Assembly (NCBI RefSeq): GCF_012844455.2
Contig: NZ_JABBCQ020000018.1
Location: 44,951-108,950, forward strand
Source of the DNA: Comamonas suwonensis
GTDB taxonomy: Bacteria; Pseudomonadota; Gammaproteobacteria; Burkholderiales; Burkholderiaceae_C
Length of the DNA stretch: 64,000 nucleotides
Direction of reading: 5' to 3'
Every line of letters starts with the position of its first letter. Position 1 is the stretch's first letter. The position numbers and the translations under genes are program-made. Positions 38,008 through 48,066 of the stretch are shown piece by piece. The notes beneath the pieces are model-generated. The model was not told where the DNA came from and ran no database searches. It saw only the letters and a list, made by a program, of their open reading frames with translations.

Positions 38008-39792
38008 TCAGAACTGTTCCCAGTCTTCATTATTGGTCAGCGCAGGCTTGGTTTTTGCCGATGCCACCACCTGAGCTGGTGCGCGAGGGGCAGGCACGGC
38101 ACCGGGGGCGACACGCGGCTCCTCACGGTTGGCAAATCGCACGCCGGCATCTGAACGCGACCCCGCATCCCGGCTTGGCTTCAGCGCGGCACCAGCAAAG
38201 CCTTGCGCCTGCGGACCGAGCTGAAAGATCGCCACAGAATCCACCAAGGCCTTGGCCTGGCGCTGCAGGGAGTCAGCAGCCGCAGCGCTTTCTTCCACCA
38301 GTGCAGCGTTCTGCTGCGTGGTCTGGTCCATCTGCGTGACCGCCTCGCCCACCTGGGCAACGCCCTGGCTTTGTTCACGGCTGGCGGCACTGATCTCGCC
38401 CATGATGTCGGTCACGCGGCCAATGGCGCTGACGATCTCGGTCATGGTGGTGCCGGCTTTGTCCACCAGTTGCGAGCCCTGCTCTACACGCTCCACACTG
38501 GCGTTGATGAGCTGCTTGATTTCTTTGGCAGCTTCCGCACTGCGCTGCGCCAGAGTACGCACCTCGCCAGCCACCACGGCAAAACCACGGCCTTGCTCGC
38601 CCGCACGGGCGGCTTCCACTGCGGCGTTCAGCGCCAGGATATTGGTCTGGAAAGCGATAGAGTCGATCACGCCGATGATGTCGGCAATCTGGTGGCTGCT
38701 GTCGTTGATGCCCTTCATGGTGTCCACCACCTGCGCCACGACGGAGCCGCCACGGCCCGCAACATCGGATGCATTCTTGGCCATCTGGTTGGCCGTCTGT
38801 GCGTTGTCAGCGTTCTGGCGCACGGTGGAGCCCAGTTGCTCCATGGACGCCGCTGTTTCCTCCAAAGCGCTGGCCTGGCTCTCGGTTCGAGCTGACAGGT
38901 CCGCATTGCCCTGCGCAATTTCACTGGATGCCAGGGCCACGCCATGGGCGTTACCACGCACATCCTGCACCACCGATGCCAGCTGGCGGCGCATCTCCTC
39001 GAGCGCATTGAGCAGCAAGCCCATTTCATCACGGCGCTCGCTGTGCACCTCCATGCCCAACTGGCCTGCGGCCACGGCCTGCGCCAGCTCTACTGCCTTC
39101 GCAACAGGGGTGGTGATGGAGCGTGTCATAGCAATCCCCACCGCAGCAGCAATAAGCACCACCAGCGCCAGCGTACCCAGCAACCAGTAGCGGGCCAGCT
39201 CAAAGCTGGATTTTTCAGCCTGCTGGGCGCTGGCGGCGCTCTCCAGCTGCAGATTCATGAACTTTCCCGTGCTCTCGGCCAGTTGGCCGAATGCCTGCTC
39301 AGACTGGCCCGCAAAGAACAAGCCCAGCTCGTCGCCCATGGCGGCCTGGCTTTCTACGGTGCTGTAGTCACCATCACGTGCCTGCGCCAGCAATTGCTCG
39401 TGCAGCTTCAAAAACTCCGCCTTATTGGCCTGATAGCTGCTGTAGGCCTGGCGCAGCACATCGCTGTCAATCAGGCTGGCTATGATTTCTTCCTGTTCTG
39501 CAATCGTCTTGAGGCGCTGCTGAACCTGCTGCTCGTAGCCTTCGAGCTCAACCAGCGTACGTGCGGTTGAGATACCGGCTTCATGGCGGCGCAGCCGGTT
39601 GTACTCGGAGCGCATGGAAGCGGCGTTATAGACGCTGGGCAAAGCCACTTCCGAGATGGCGCGCCCGGCGGAATGAATACTGGTCAGCTGAAGCCAGGCC
39701 ACAAAACCCAGAAGGGCCGAGAAAAATACCAGCGTCAGAAAGCTGATACCCAGCGTGGTTCCCACGCGCCAGTCCGAAATCTTCCAACTCAT
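38008..39792 (-). CDS. methyl-accepting chemotaxis protein
   Basis: This 594-residue receptor starts at 39792 with GAGGGGAT ahead of the ATG; the frame is open for 73 more codons upstream but without a membrane segment. Transmembrane helix 1 is near 13-33. The periplasmic four-helix sensor differs from that of receptor 1. Transmembrane helix 2 is near 190-210, followed by HAMP and the conserved signalling hairpin. It ends EDWEQF, a variant of the CheR-docking tail. The tandem with receptor 1 suggests duplication of the signalling half with sensor divergence. Confidence 0.95.
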   Translation of the reverse strand: MSWKISDWRVGTTLGISFLTLVFFSALLGFVAWLQLTSIHSAGRAISEVALPSVYNAASMRSEYNRLRRHEAGISTARTLVELEGYEQQVQQRLKTIAEQEEIIASLIDSDVLRQAYSSYQANKAEFLKLHEQLLAQARDGDYSTVESQAAMGDELGLFFAGQSEQAFGQLAESTGKFMNLQLESAASAQQAEKSSFELARYWLLGTLALVVLIAAAVGIAMTRSITTPVAKAVELAQAVAAGQLGMEVHSERRDEMGLLLNALEEMRRQLASVVQDVRGNAHGVALASSEIAQGNADLSARTESQASALEETAASMEQLGSTVRQNADNAQTANQMAKNASDVAGRGGSVVAQVVDTMKGINDSSHQIADIIGVIDSIAFQTNILALNAAVEAARAGEQGRGFAVVAGEVRTLAQRSAEAAKEIKQLINASVERVEQGSQLVDKAGTTMTEIVSAIGRVTDIMGEISAASREQSQGVAQVGEAVTQMDQTTQQNAALVEESAAAADSLQRQAKALVDSVAIFQLGPQAQGFAGAALKPSRDAGSRSDAGVRFANREEPRVAPGAVPAPRAPAQVVASAKTKPALTNNEDWEQF

Positions 39793-39824
39793 GCGATCCC
39801 CTCGTGTCTGCCGATTCAGGCAAT

Positions 39825-39860
39825 AAAAAACGCACCCGGCGTTTGCTGCCAGGTGCGTTT
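39825..39860 (-). terminator. terminator after ppa
   Basis: The stem AAACGCACC/GGTGCGTTT has a 15-base loop and is followed on the minus strand by TTTTATT. It lies 70 bases past the ppa stop. Confidence 0.85.
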
Positions 39861-39929
39861 CAAATTGTATCGGCGACTCAGGCAAAAGCCTGCTGCGCGT
39901 AAAGGTTAGAGAGCCTTTACTGCTTTGGA

Positions 39930-40457
39930 TTAACCCTTGTATGCGGCGATGCCGTCCACGATTTCCTTGTGCGCCTCGTCCACGCCCTTCCAGCCCAGAA
40001 CCTTGACCCACTTGCCTTTTTCCAGGTCCTTGTAGTGCTCGAAGAAGTGCGAGATTTGCTGCAGCACCAGATCGTGAATGTCGCTGAGGTGGTTGATCTT
40101 GTCGTAGCTGGGCAACAGCTTTTGTGTAGGCACAGCCAACACCTTGCCGTCCACGCCGCCTTCATCTTCCATGTGCAGGATACCGATGGCACGGCAAGCC
40201 ACGACCACACCGGCAGGCAGGGGGAAGGGAGTCATCACCAGCACGTCCACGGGGTCGCCGTCGCCAGCCAGGGTCTTGGGCACATAACCGTAGTTCACGG
40301 GGTAGTGCATGGCGGTGCCCATGAAACGATCCACAAACAGGCAGCCGGTTTCCTTGTCCACTTCGTACTTCACGGGAGCGGAGTTGGCCGAGATTTCAAT
40401 GATGACGTTGAAGACGTCAGGAGTCTTGGAGCCGGGGGTCACATTGTTCAGAGACAT
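39930..40457 (-). CDS. ppa: inorganic pyrophosphatase
   Basis: This 175-residue family I enzyme hydrolyses pyrophosphate and so drives many syntheses. The active site includes [20 protein letters not shown], and [15 protein letters not shown] near 65-79 with the metal-binding aspartates, then KWVKVLGW. The ATG at 40457 gives the normal N-terminus but lacks a good ribosome binding site. A hairpin with a T run lies just upstream and could attenuate it. Confidence 0.96.
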   Translation of the reverse strand: MSLNNVTPGSKTPDVFNVIIEISANSAPVKYEVDKETGCLFVDRFMGTAMHYPVNYGYVPKTLAGDGDPVDVLVMTPFPLPAGVVVACRAIGILHMEDEGGVDGKVLAVPTQKLLPSYDKINHLSDIHDLVLQQISHFFEHYKDLEKGKWVKVLGWKGVDEAHKEIVDGIAAYKG

Positions 40458-40479
40458 GATGGTTGGGAGGAAGTAATAC

Positions 40480-40499
40480 AAAAAAGCCCCGTCAGGGCT
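40480..40499 (-). terminator. hairpin with T run just upstream of ppa
   Basis: The stem AGCCC/GGGCT is followed by six T on the minus strand and ends 22 bases before the ppa ATG. It may end the Mpo1-like gene's transcript or act as a ppa leader attenuator. Confidence 0.6.
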
Positions 40500-40630
40500 G
40501 ATGAAGCGTCAGCGCCTGCGGGCCACCCCGTAATTCTAGGCGCATGACCCTAACGCGGGCATTACATGTTTGAAAGTTGCGGGGGCTTACAGCGCCATCA
40601 CCAGGCACAGATTCCAAAAAATTCAAGAAA

Positions 40631-40680
40631 AACTGCCTCAAGCCTAATATTTATATGCGCAAGAAGCTATAAAAATCATA
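40631..40680 (-). repeat. dispersed repeat, copy 6
   Basis: On the minus strand it reads TTTTTATAGCTTCTTGCGCA, then a spacer and GGCTTGAGGCAGTTTT. It lies between the Mpo1-like gene and ppa. Confidence 0.55.
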
Positions 40681-40685
40681 GTTAA

Positions 40686-41210
40686 TCAAGCGTGAACTGA
40701 TTGCCGGCGGCGCACTGGGCCGCTGCGCACCTCCACGGCTGCCTGTACGGACTTGCGCAAGCCCAGGGCAAAACCCAGTTCGGCCACCACAAACAGCGGG
40801 CCGACGATGAGGCCCATCACATCGTCAAAAAACGCGGGCTTGCGACCTTCATAGTAATGACCGATGAACTGAATCACCCAGCCCACCGCAAACAGCCCCA
40901 CACCCCACGCCAGCCACAGCGTGGTGGACTGCGCCGCAATCGGCGTGGCCAGCGCCAGCATGACAGCCAGCAGCGCTGTCATAAACAAGCCATAGCGAAT
41001 GTCCAGCACGCAGTAATAAGCCGCAGCGGCTATAGCCCCCAGCAAGGCCAGCGACAGCGGCACCCCGGCCAGCGCGCCCCATTGCAGCCGGGCCAGCAAA
41101 ATGACCACGGCCAGCATGATCATCGGCACGCCGATGTAGTGGGTGACGATATTGCGCGGGTCGCGGTGGTAGTCGGCGTAGTTGGACAACTGATCGATTA
41201 GGGTTTTCAT
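40686..41210 (-). CDS. Mpo1/YGL010w-like membrane protein (DUF962)
   Basis: This 174-residue membrane protein has about five hydrophobic helices. It carries the family His motifs: DYHRDPRNIVTHYIGVP near 13-29 and IQFIGHYYEGRKPAF near 113-127. The yeast homologue Mpo1 is an iron-dependent dioxygenase that shortens 2-hydroxy fatty acids; activity here is inferred only from those residues. The start at 41210 has GGAG about 8 bases ahead. It is divergent from the Crp/Fnr gene. Confidence 0.85.
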   Translation of the reverse strand: MKTLIDQLSNYADYHRDPRNIVTHYIGVPMIMLAVVILLARLQWGALAGVPLSLALLGAIAAAAYYCVLDIRYGLFMTALLAVMLALATPIAAQSTTLWLAWGVGLFAVGWVIQFIGHYYEGRKPAFFDDVMGLIVGPLFVVAELGFALGLRKSVQAAVEVRSGPVRRRQSVHA

Positions 41211-41271
41211 CGCTGTATCTCCGTGTCGCTTGTCCGAGCATGGTGACGCAGTATCAACCTTGCAGTCTGTC

Positions 41272-42093
41272 ATGCCGCCGACACAAGACCTCATACCATC
41301 GCCCAAGCCTGCTCTGGCCCTCGCACCGCCGGCGCGCAAACGCAGCTTTGAGCATGTGGGCACTAATGACCTATGGGCCATCGTGCAGGCCGGGCGCTGG
41401 TTTCGGGGTCTGCCTCCAGAGCTGGCTGCGCACATGCAGCACATGGCTCAGCCCCGCCTGCTGTCGCCCGGTGAATGGCTGTTTCGCCGGGGTGATGCAC
41501 CCTGCGGCATATATGCCGTGGCACGCGGCTCGCTCAGCATCTCAGGCACCGCCGCACTGCAAGAAAATACCCGCACCGCCCTGCTCACCTTGATCGAAGC
41601 GCCCAGCTGGCTGGGCGAAATTGCCCTGTTTGATGGTGCACCCCGTACCCACGACGCCTGCGCCAATACGGCCTGTGCCCTGCTGCAAATCCCCATAGCG
41701 CCGTTGCGCGAATGGCTGGATGCCACACCTCAGCACTGGCAACCCATGGCCCTGCTGCTGACGCACAAGCTGCGCGCCAGCCTGATTGCGCTGGAAGAGC
41801 AGACCGTGCTACCCGCAGCCCAGCGCATCATGTGCCGACTGGTGCAGATGGCCATGGGCAACGAGCAATGGGCAGACCGATCCCGCACCCACCGCGAGCT
41901 GGCCGTATCCCAAGAGCAGCTGGCCCGCATGCTGGGCCTGTCGCGCCAGACCACCAACCAGATCCTTCAAGAGCTGCAACTGGCAGGCTGGCTGCAACTG
42001 AGACGTGGCAAGCTGGAGGTGCTGGATCTCCCCGCTCTCAAGGCCGCCGCTCAGACTGGGCGAACAAGTGCAAATGACAGAACAGGTTGCTGA
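41272..42093 (+). CDS. Crp/Fnr-family transcriptional regulator
   Basis: This 273-residue protein has an N-terminal extension, a cyclic-nucleotide-type beta barrel (about 50-155; LLSPGEWLFRRGDAPCGIYAV) and a C-terminal winged helix (ELAVSQEQLARMLGLSRQTTNQILQEL seen in parts, near 205-230). It lacks the N-terminal Cys cluster of oxygen-sensing FNR, so it should not bind an iron-sulfur cluster. The effector is unknown. A TTG at 41230 is an alternative start. Confidence 0.9.
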   Translation: MPPTQDLIPSPKPALALAPPARKRSFEHVGTNDLWAIVQAGRWFRGLPPELAAHMQHMAQPRLLSPGEWLFRRGDAPCGIYAVARGSLSISGTAALQENTRTALLTLIEAPSWLGEIALFDGAPRTHDACANTACALLQIPIAPLREWLDATPQHWQPMALLLTHKLRASLIALEEQTVLPAAQRIMCRLVQMAMGNEQWADRSRTHRELAVSQEQLARMLGLSRQTTNQILQELQLAGWLQLRRGKLEVLDLPALKAAAQTGRTSANDRTGC

Positions 42094-42199
42094 AAGCGCA
42101 CTGACGGCATGCCTCTGCCAAGGCTCCGTTTCGCCCCCTCATATTGCCCGCTGTCCGCTTCTTGCTGGACAAGCCTGCTATCTCTTTGATAATGAAAAA

Positions 42200-42216
42200 A
42201 ACGCCACCACGGCGTT
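42200..42216. terminator. weak hairpin after the Crp/Fnr gene
   Basis: The stem AACGCC/GGCGTT with a 5-base loop has a good T run only on the minus strand, where no gene ends, so its role is uncertain. Confidence 0.3.
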
Positions 42217-42295
42217 CATTCAAAAATCATCGCGGGCGATAGAGTTGTAGACAGAACATCCATCCGTGATCGCCCGCCATCACAACGGATACCCC

Positions 42296-42877
42296 ATGCC
42301 CCTGTCCCCCAGTGCCCACCGCAAGCCACTGCCCATTCATATGCGCGACGTCAAATACCGGGGCTACACCCGTCATGACGGCATGTGGGATATAGAGGCC
42401 GAACTGGTCGACCAGAAGACCTATGACATCGAACTGCATGGCCACCGCAAAGTGCCTGCAGGCAAGCCGATTCACCATATGTGGATTCGCCTGACCATCG
42501 ACGCCGACATGGTCGTGCACGGCATAGAAGCCACCATGGATGACCACCCGCTGGGCCATTGCCCCGAGGCCACAAAATCCATGCAAAAAATGGTGGGCTG
42601 CTGCATCACCCGTGGCTGGCGCCGCGCCATCTCAGACAATCTGGGCGGCGTGGCAGGCTGCACCCACCTGCGCGAGCTGTTGTTCAACATGGCTACGCCC
42701 GCCTTCCACACCGTGCTCAACCAGTTCAACACCAACGACTCTGGCGAGCCACCGCGCCATCTGGGCCAGTGCCTTGGCTGGGACTTCAACGGCCCCGGCG
42801 TGGCCGAGTTTTACCCCGAATTCAAAGACTGGAAGCCGCTGACGCAGCAGCCCAAAGAAAATATCAAACAAGGCTGA
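42296..42877 (+). CDS. DUF2889 domain protein
   Basis: This 193-residue protein has the DUF2889 pattern: [20 protein letters not shown] near 23-42, the motif [17 protein letters not shown] near 87-103, and [13 protein letters not shown] near 117-129. Conserved Cys and His residues hint at metal binding or catalysis. No function is known to me. It is followed by moaA, but a repeat copy between them makes co-transcription uncertain. Confidence 0.85.
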   Translation: MPLSPSAHRKPLPIHMRDVKYRGYTRHDGMWDIEAELVDQKTYDIELHGHRKVPAGKPIHHMWIRLTIDADMVVHGIEATMDDHPLGHCPEATKSMQKMVGCCITRGWRRAISDNLGGVAGCTHLRELLFNMATPAFHTVLNQFNTNDSGEPPRHLGQCLGWDFNGPGVAEFYPEFKDWKPLTQQPKENIKQG

Positions 42878-42880
42878 TTC

Positions 42881-42912
42881 GCAATACCATCAAGCGCAAG
42901 CAGCTATCAAAT
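42881..42912 (-). repeat. dispersed repeat, copy 7 (half)
   Basis: On the minus strand it reads TTTGATAGCTGCTTGCGCTT followed by GATGGTATTGC. Only the first half of the family is clear. It lies between the DUF2889 gene and moaA. Confidence 0.55.
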
Positions 42913-42974
42913 TTGATAACCTACAACAAGCCCGCAGGCGGCCCGGACATCGCGCTTGCGGCACAATCAACCCC

Positions 42975-44117
42975 ATGGCAGAACGAGTGATTCCCTTGGT
43001 CGATGAGCGTGCGGCATCCCGCAACGCTGTCGTCCCCAGCGTCTTGCAAGCCCCCACCGGGTTGCTGCAAGACCAATGGGGACGGCCTTTGCGCGACCTG
43101 CGCATCAGCGTCACCGACCGCTGCAACTTCCGCTGCAACTACTGCATGCCCAAGGAAGTTTTCGACAAAAACTATCAGTACCTCCCCCACAGCTCCCTGC
43201 TGAGCTTTGAGGAAATCACGCGCCTTGCCCAGCTGTTTGTGCAGCACGGCGTGCGCAAACTGCGCCTGACCGGCGGGGAGCCGCTGCTGCGCAAGAACCT
43301 CGAAGTGCTCATCGCCCAGCTGGCCGAGCTGCGCACCCCCGATGGCCAGCCACTTGACCTGACGTTGACCACCAACGCATCGCTGCTGGCGCGCAAGGCA
43401 CGGGCCTTGAAAGATGCAGGCCTGAGCCGCGTCACCGTCAGCCTGGACGGCTTGAACGACGAAGTCTTTCGCCGCATGAACGATGTGGACTTCCCCGTGG
43501 CCGATGTGCTGGACGGCATTGAAGCGGCGCGCGCAGTGGGCCTGTCGGACATCAAGGTCAACATGGTCGTCAAACGCGGCACCAATGATGATCAAATTCT
43601 GCCCATGGCCCGCCACTTCCGCGGCACAGGCGTGACGCTGCGTTTTATCGAATACATGGATGTTGGCGCTACGAACGGCTGGCGCATGAATGAGGTGCTG
43701 CCCTCCGATGACGTCATCGCCCGCCTGCGCACCGAATTGCCGCTGATCCCACTGGAGCCCAGCTCCAGAGGAGAGACCGCCGTGCGCTGGGGCTATACCG
43801 ATGCCTCCGGTCAACACGATCCCAGGCTGGGCGAAGTGGGCGTGATCAGCAGCGTGACCCACGCTTTTTGCGGTGACTGCAACCGCGCACGCCTGTCTAC
43901 CGAAGGCAAGCTGTACCTGTGTCTGTTTGCCAGTCAGGGCTGGGACTTGCGCAGCCTACTGCGCAGCGGTGCCAGCAATGCTGAAATGGCGGCAGCCATT
44001 GCCCCCATCTGGCAGCAGCGCGACGACCGCTACTCACAGATGCGAAGTGAAATGCCACCCGATGCAACGCCCACCCACAGCGGCCGCCGTATCGAAATGA
44101 GTTACATCGGTGGCTGA
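42975..44117 (+). CDS. moaA: GTP 3',8-cyclase (molybdenum cofactor biosynthesis)
   Basis: This 380-residue radical SAM enzyme does the first step of molybdopterin synthesis. The SAM cluster motif is [12 protein letters not shown] near 48-59. The second cluster is in [18 protein letters not shown] near 300-317. The C-terminus ends in GG as needed for activation of GTP cyclisation. It overlaps mobA by 8 bases, and moeA follows, making a compact Moco operon. Confidence 0.97.
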   Translation: MAERVIPLVDERAASRNAVVPSVLQAPTGLLQDQWGRPLRDLRISVTDRCNFRCNYCMPKEVFDKNYQYLPHSSLLSFEEITRLAQLFVQHGVRKLRLTGGEPLLRKNLEVLIAQLAELRTPDGQPLDLTLTTNASLLARKARALKDAGLSRVTVSLDGLNDEVFRRMNDVDFPVADVLDGIEAARAVGLSDIKVNMVVKRGTNDDQILPMARHFRGTGVTLRFIEYMDVGATNGWRMNEVLPSDDVIARLRTELPLIPLEPSSRGETAVRWGYTDASGQHDPRLGEVGVISSVTHAFCGDCNRARLSTEGKLYLCLFASQGWDLRSLLRSGASNAEMAAAIAPIWQQRDDRYSQMRSEMPPDATPTHSGRRIEMSYIGG

Positions 44118-44790
44118 TTCACCCATCACTGCTGACCAGATCACCGGCTGCCTATTGGCCGGTGGGCGCGGTGCGCGCATGGGCGGGGTGGACAAAGGCT
44201 TGCAGCACTTTCAAGGCCTGCCACTGGCGCTGCATGCGCTGCAGCGCCTGGCACCACAGGTTGGCCCCCTGCTGATTAACGCCAACCGCAATACCGAGCA
44301 ATACCTCGCATTGGGCCAGCCGCTGAATGCCAAGGTCTGCGCCGATGCCCTGCCCGACTATCCCGGCCCACTGGCAGGCTTCATGGCGGGTCTTGCCCAG
44401 TGCCAGACGCCCTGGCTCCTGTGCGTGCCTTGTGACACCCCTTTGTTCCCGCTTGATCTGGCTGCACAGATGATTGCTGCGCGTGGGGATGCCCGCACCG
44501 ACATCATCATTGCCCACGGCTGGGATACCGAACGCGCACAGCCCCACCAGTCGCCTGAGCTGCGTGCCCAGCCCGTGTTCTGCCTGATCAGGTCCAGCCT
44601 CAAACACAGCCTTGAAGCCTTCATCACCAGCGGCGGCCGCAAAATTGACGCCTGGACCATCCAGCACCACTGCGCGAAAGCCATGTTTGACCGCCCCGGT
44701 GATGAACAGGCCTTTACCAATGCCAACACACTGGCCCAGTTGCATGATCTGGAGCAACTTGCTGCCGACACACCAGCCCGGAACCCTTAG
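44110..44790 (+). CDS. mobA: molybdenum cofactor guanylyltransferase
   Basis: This 226-residue enzyme attaches GMP to molybdopterin. The nucleotide-binding loop is [17 protein letters not shown] near 15-31, and [11 protein letters not shown] lies near 107. The start is GTG and overlaps the moaA stop, so translation is coupled. Dimethyl-sulfoxide-reductase-family molybdoenzymes need this form of the cofactor, but none is in the window. Confidence 0.95.
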   Translation: MADSPITADQITGCLLAGGRGARMGGVDKGLQHFQGLPLALHALQRLAPQVGPLLINANRNTEQYLALGQPLNAKVCADALPDYPGPLAGFMAGLAQCQTPWLLCVPCDTPLFPLDLAAQMIAARGDARTDIIIAHGWDTERAQPHQSPELRAQPVFCLIRSSLKHSLEAFITSGGRKIDAWTIQHHCAKAMFDRPGDEQAFTNANTLAQLHDLEQLAADTPARNP

Positions 44791-44856
44791 CCCGCAAGCC
44801 AAACGCGTAAAGTACGGTGACAGCCCCATAGTGCCACCCGTCATGAGGTTTTTTCT

Positions 44857-46242
44857 TTGAATGCTGCTATGACCGCGATTTTTCAACCTGCCGCCGCCAC
44901 CAACGCCCAGACGCTGACCACCACACAGGTGCACCAGAAACTGCAGGCTTTGCTGCAACCGCTGGGCGCTGTCGCCGACATAGACACCGTAACCCTGCCC
45001 GATGCGCTGGACCGCGTGCTGGCAGCAGACGTCATCTGCCCCGTCAACGTACCGCCCCACGACAACAGCGCTATGGACGGCTATGCCTTTGCAGGCAGCA
45101 AGCTGAAAAGCGTCCAGCCCAACCCGCGCCTCACTCTGCGCGTCGTGGGCACAGCCCTGGCTGGTGCGCCCTGGCATGGCCACTTGGCAGCGGGTGAATG
45201 CGTAAAGATCATGACTGGTGCTGTCATGCCTGAGGGGCTGGATACTGTTGTGCCGCATGAGCAGGTGACGGTCAGCGATGCCTTTGTGGAACTGGATGCC
45301 AGCAATGTGCCCGCCGGTGCCAACCGCCGCCTGCGCGGTGAAGATTTGCAGCAAGGCTCGGTCGCTCTGCCCGCAGGCCAGCGCCTCACGCCCGCTGCTT
45401 TAGGCCTGCTGGCCAGCCTGGGGCTGGGCCAAGTCAGCGTACGCCGCCGCCTGTGCGTGGCCTACTTCTCAACCGGCGATGAGTTGCTCAATCCCGGCGA
45501 TGCACCGCGCGAAGGCGCCATCTACGACAGCAACCGTTTCAGCCTGCAGGCGCTGCTGCGCCGCATGGGTGCCAAGGTGCTTGATCTCGGTGCCATCCCT
45601 GATGAGCCTGCTGCATTGCAAGAACGCCTGAGCCAAGCCGCATCGCTGGCCGATGTGGTGTTGACAAGTGGCGGCATCAGCGCTGGCGAAGCCGACCACA
45701 CCCGCGCCATGCTGCAAAGCATGGGTCGCGTGGAGTTCTGGCACATTACCATGCGTCCTGGCAGGCCGCTGGCAGTCGGTCTGCTTGCTCCGGTCGCTGC
45801 CAATCCCTACTCAGAATCAGCCTGCAGCGCAAGCACAATAAGCGTAAAAAGCTCTCAAAATCAGAGCAATACTCCATCAACTCTGCGCCCCGCCGTGCTG
45901 CTGGGCATGCCCGGCAATCCGGTGGCCGCCATGGTCAGCTTTTTGATGTTTGTGCGCCCGGCACTGTCCCTCCTGGCCGGTGAACGCGCTGCACCGGTGC
46001 CCCAGTTGCAGGCCATTAGCAGCGAACGCCTGCGCAAGCGCCCCGGCCGCACCGAATATCTGCGCGGCGTGATTGAACTCAATGCCCAGGGGCAAGCCAC
46101 GGTGCGCACTACCGGCCCTCAGGGCTCGGGCGTGCTCAGCTCCATGGTGGCGGCCAACTGCATCATCGTGCTGAACGATGAGCGCGGCGATGTGCTGCCC
46201 GGAGAAAGCGTCAACGTTCTGCTTTTGCAGGGCCTGATCTGA
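44857..46242 (+). CDS. moeA: molybdopterin molybdenumtransferase with in-frame repeat insertion
   Basis: This 461-residue protein is somewhat longer than the usual roughly 400-430. It has PVNVPPHDNSAMDGYAFAGS near 52-71, GGISAGEADHTRAM near 270, MRPGRPLAVGLL, and LGMPGNPVAAMVSF. It inserts molybdate into adenylated molybdopterin. About 30 Ser/Asn-rich residues between the last two motifs are encoded by a repeat copy and lengthen the loop before the GMPGNP active site. The TTG at 44857 is preferred because GAGG lies 8 bases ahead; ATG at 44869 is the alternative. Confidence 0.93.
   Translation: MNAAMTAIFQPAAATNAQTLTTTQVHQKLQALLQPLGAVADIDTVTLPDALDRVLAADVICPVNVPPHDNSAMDGYAFAGSKLKSVQPNPRLTLRVVGTALAGAPWHGHLAAGECVKIMTGAVMPEGLDTVVPHEQVTVSDAFVELDASNVPAGANRRLRGEDLQQGSVALPAGQRLTPAALGLLASLGLGQVSVRRRLCVAYFSTGDELLNPGDAPREGAIYDSNRFSLQALLRRMGAKVLDLGAIPDEPAALQERLSQAASLADVVLTSGGISAGEADHTRAMLQSMGRVEFWHITMRPGRPLAVGLLAPVAANPYSESACSASTISVKSSQNQSNTPSTLRPAVLLGMPGNPVAAMVSFLMFVRPALSLLAGERAAPVPQLQAISSERLRKRPGRTEYLRGVIELNAQGQATVRTTGPQGSGVLSSMVAANCIIVLNDERGDVLPGESVNVLLLQGLI
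45811..45865 (-). repeat. dispersed repeat, copy 8, in frame inside moeA
   Basis: On the minus strand it reads TTTTGAGAGCTTTTTACGCT, then GCTTGCGCTGCAGGCTGATTCTG as the second half (split by a few bases from the first). The insertion keeps the moeA frame. Confidence 0.6.
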
Positions 46243-46299
46243 AATCAGACACGCTCGCTTCGCAAGATGACGCCCACGATCACTTCAGGAAAAGACTTC

Positions 46300-46626
46300 A
46301 TGCCATACCAAGCCACCCACTGGGCCACAGAGCCCACAAGGCAGGCCATCGATGCACTCCAGGGTGCGAATTTGCTGGAATTTGGCACGCCCTGGTGCGG
46401 CCACTGCCTGGGCGCTCAACCCCTGCTGCAGGCAGCGCTGGCGGCACACCCTGACCTTCCGCATATCAAGGTGGAAGACGGCCCCGGCCGTCCGCTGGGC
46501 CGCAGCTACCGCATCAAACTCTGGCCTACGCTGATCTTCTTGCGCGACGGCAAGGAAGTGGCGCGAGTGGTACGACCCGAGTCAGAAGAACAGATAGCAG
46601 AAGCACTGGCTCAAATCACCCCCTGA
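46300..46626 (+). CDS. thioredoxin-family protein
   Basis: This 108-residue single thioredoxin domain has the active site WCGHC at about 31-35 and the cis-Pro loop KLWPTLIFLRDGKEV near 70-85. The CGHC dithiol is closer to PDI/DsbA-type sites than to CGPC of standard thioredoxin, suggesting a higher redox potential. There is no signal peptide, so it is cytoplasmic. AGGAAAAG lies ahead of the ATG. It follows moeA by about 55 bases and may share its transcript. Confidence 0.88.
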   Translation: MPYQATHWATEPTRQAIDALQGANLLEFGTPWCGHCLGAQPLLQAALAAHPDLPHIKVEDGPGRPLGRSYRIKLWPTLIFLRDGKEVARVVRPESEEQIAEALAQITP

Positions 46627-46634
46627 GGTCATTG

Positions 46635-46660
46635 AGCCGCTCCCGGTGAGCGGCTTTGCT
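46635..46660 (+). terminator. possible terminator after the thioredoxin gene
   Basis: The stem AGCCGCTC/GAGCGGCT has a 5-base loop, but only a short T tract follows. The GCTTTGCT sequence after it recurs near 32230. Confidence 0.45.
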
Positions 46661-46755
46661 GCGAGGCAGCCCTTGCAGGCGGTTATTTGCTTGGATCAGC
46701 CAACTCAACACAAGCCAGCGCAGATGGCATCTCTGCCTGACTCATCGCTCTGCGA

Positions 46756-47205
46756 TCAACCGTTTTTCAGCGCCAGCTCCACACCCTTATTGGCCAGCGA
46801 GTCGGCATGCTCATTGCCGGGGTCACCAGCATGGCCCTTGACCCAGCGCCAATCAATGCGGTGACCACTGCCCTGCACCAGCGCATCCAGCTGCTTCCAC
46901 AGGTCGGCGTTTTTCACCGGTTCTTTCGATGCCGTCACCCAGCCCTTGGCCTTCCAGCCATGAATCCACTCGGTAATGCCTTTGCGCACGTACTGGCTGT
47001 CAAGGTACAGCACCACATCGCAGGGGCGCTTGAGCGCGGCCAGGGCCTGAATCACTGCCATCAGCTCCATGCGATTATTGGTGGTGCCCAGTTCGCCACC
47101 AAATAATTCTTTCTTTGCCGATCCGGCTTGCAGCAATGCGCCCCAGCCGCCAGGGCCGGGGTTGCCCTTGCAGGCGCCATCGGTATAGATCACAACTTGA
47201 TTCAA
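46756..47205 (-). CDS. rnhA: ribonuclease HI
   Basis: This 149-residue RNase H removes RNA from RNA-DNA hybrids. The active-site acids are present: Asp in [16 protein letters not shown], Glu in [10 protein letters not shown], Asp in LYLDSQYV, and the C-terminal Asp in [11 protein letters not shown]. The start is TTG and overlaps the stop of the methyltransferase gene (TTGA), with AAGGAAG just ahead. The gene order methyltransferase-rnhA, divergent from gloB, is common in this family. Confidence 0.96.
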   Translation of the reverse strand: MNQVVIYTDGACKGNPGPGGWGALLQAGSAKKELFGGELGTTNNRMELMAVIQALAALKRPCDVVLYLDSQYVRKGITEWIHGWKAKGWVTASKEPVKNADLWKQLDALVQGSGHRIDWRWVKGHAGDPGNEHADSLANKGVELALKNG

Positions 47206-48047
47206 TTTTCTTCCTTGTTGCGCCAGATCGTATCTGGCGGCTGCTTATTGGTTACCGGTGCCTTCATGCCCGCTGGCGCGCTGCGATTGCGCCAGCTAGG
47301 GCTCATCATCCGCGTGCCCGGCACACGCTTGACGGCCACCACGCAATACACCCCGCCCAGCACTGGCCAGCAACGGTGACCCATACTTTCCATAAACTGC
47401 CAGCGGCTCAGCCACTGCGCACTTTGCGTGGCAGGACGATAACAGCCAAATTGCACGGCTTCGATCTCAAAGCTCAGCAATTGCAGCCAATCACGCAAAC
47501 GCCAGTAGCCCACGCCCAGACTCAAATCCGGCAGATAGCCCGCGCTGCGCTCTACCCGGCGCTGCAATCCCAGCAGGCTGACAGGGTTCAGGCCGCTGAT
47601 GACCAAGCGCCCCTCAGGCACCAGCACCCGCGCAGCTTCACGCAGGGCGGCATGGGGGTCGTTTGAAGCCTCCAGCGTATGCGGCATGAGCAGCAGATCA
47701 AGACTGGCTTCAGAAAAAGGCAAGGCCTCGGCCGCCGTCATCAAGACAGGTGCTTGAGGCGGATCTGCAGACGACTTTGTACTCTCAGTTTCACTAGCGG
47801 CAGCCCTCGCAAGCCCGGCTTGCGCTAAAGTGCCTGCTTTGCAATCTGGATTGACATCTGGAACAGCGCCGGAGCCATCCAGCGCCAGCCAGCGGTGCGG
47901 CATGCGGTTATTGCGCAGGCCCTCGAGCGGCGGCAAGCCCAGTTGAAGCGCGTGATAGCCAAAGATATCCGCGACCGCTTCATCAAAGCGCTGCTGCTCC
48001 CATTCGAGGAGATAGTGCCCAAGGGCTGATTCTGTCCAGTGATGCAT
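47202..48047 (-). CDS. class I SAM-dependent methyltransferase
   Basis: This protein of about 281 residues has a methyltransferase core ([39 protein letters not shown] near 135-155). The glycine-rich SAM motif I is not obvious, and an Ala/Ser-rich stretch (about 70-97) interrupts the N-terminal half, perhaps by insertion. The substrate is unknown. The start was set at [10 protein letters not shown]; an upstream ATG at 48068 is possible. It is divergent from gloB and coupled to rnhA. Confidence 0.8.
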   Translation of the reverse strand: MHHWTESALGHYLLEWEQQRFDEAVADIFGYHALQLGLPPLEGLRNNRMPHRWLALDGSGAVPDVNPDCKAGTLAQAGLARAAASETESTKSSADPPQAPVLMTAAEALPFSEASLDLLLMPHTLEASNDPHAALREAARVLVPEGRLVISGLNPVSLLGLQRRVERSAGYLPDLSLGVGYWRLRDWLQLLSFEIEAVQFGCYRPATQSAQWLSRWQFMESMGHRCWPVLGGVYCVVAVKRVPGTRMMSPSWRNRSAPAGMKAPVTNKQPPDTIWRNKEEN

Positions 48048-48066
48048 CTTTATAATTTTGCAGCTC

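Noticed and set aside
41272..42093. Crp/Fnr protein as the oxygen sensor acting on the FNR box at 37.9 kb
   Set aside because: It lacks the N-terminal cysteine cluster needed for an iron-sulfur sensor.
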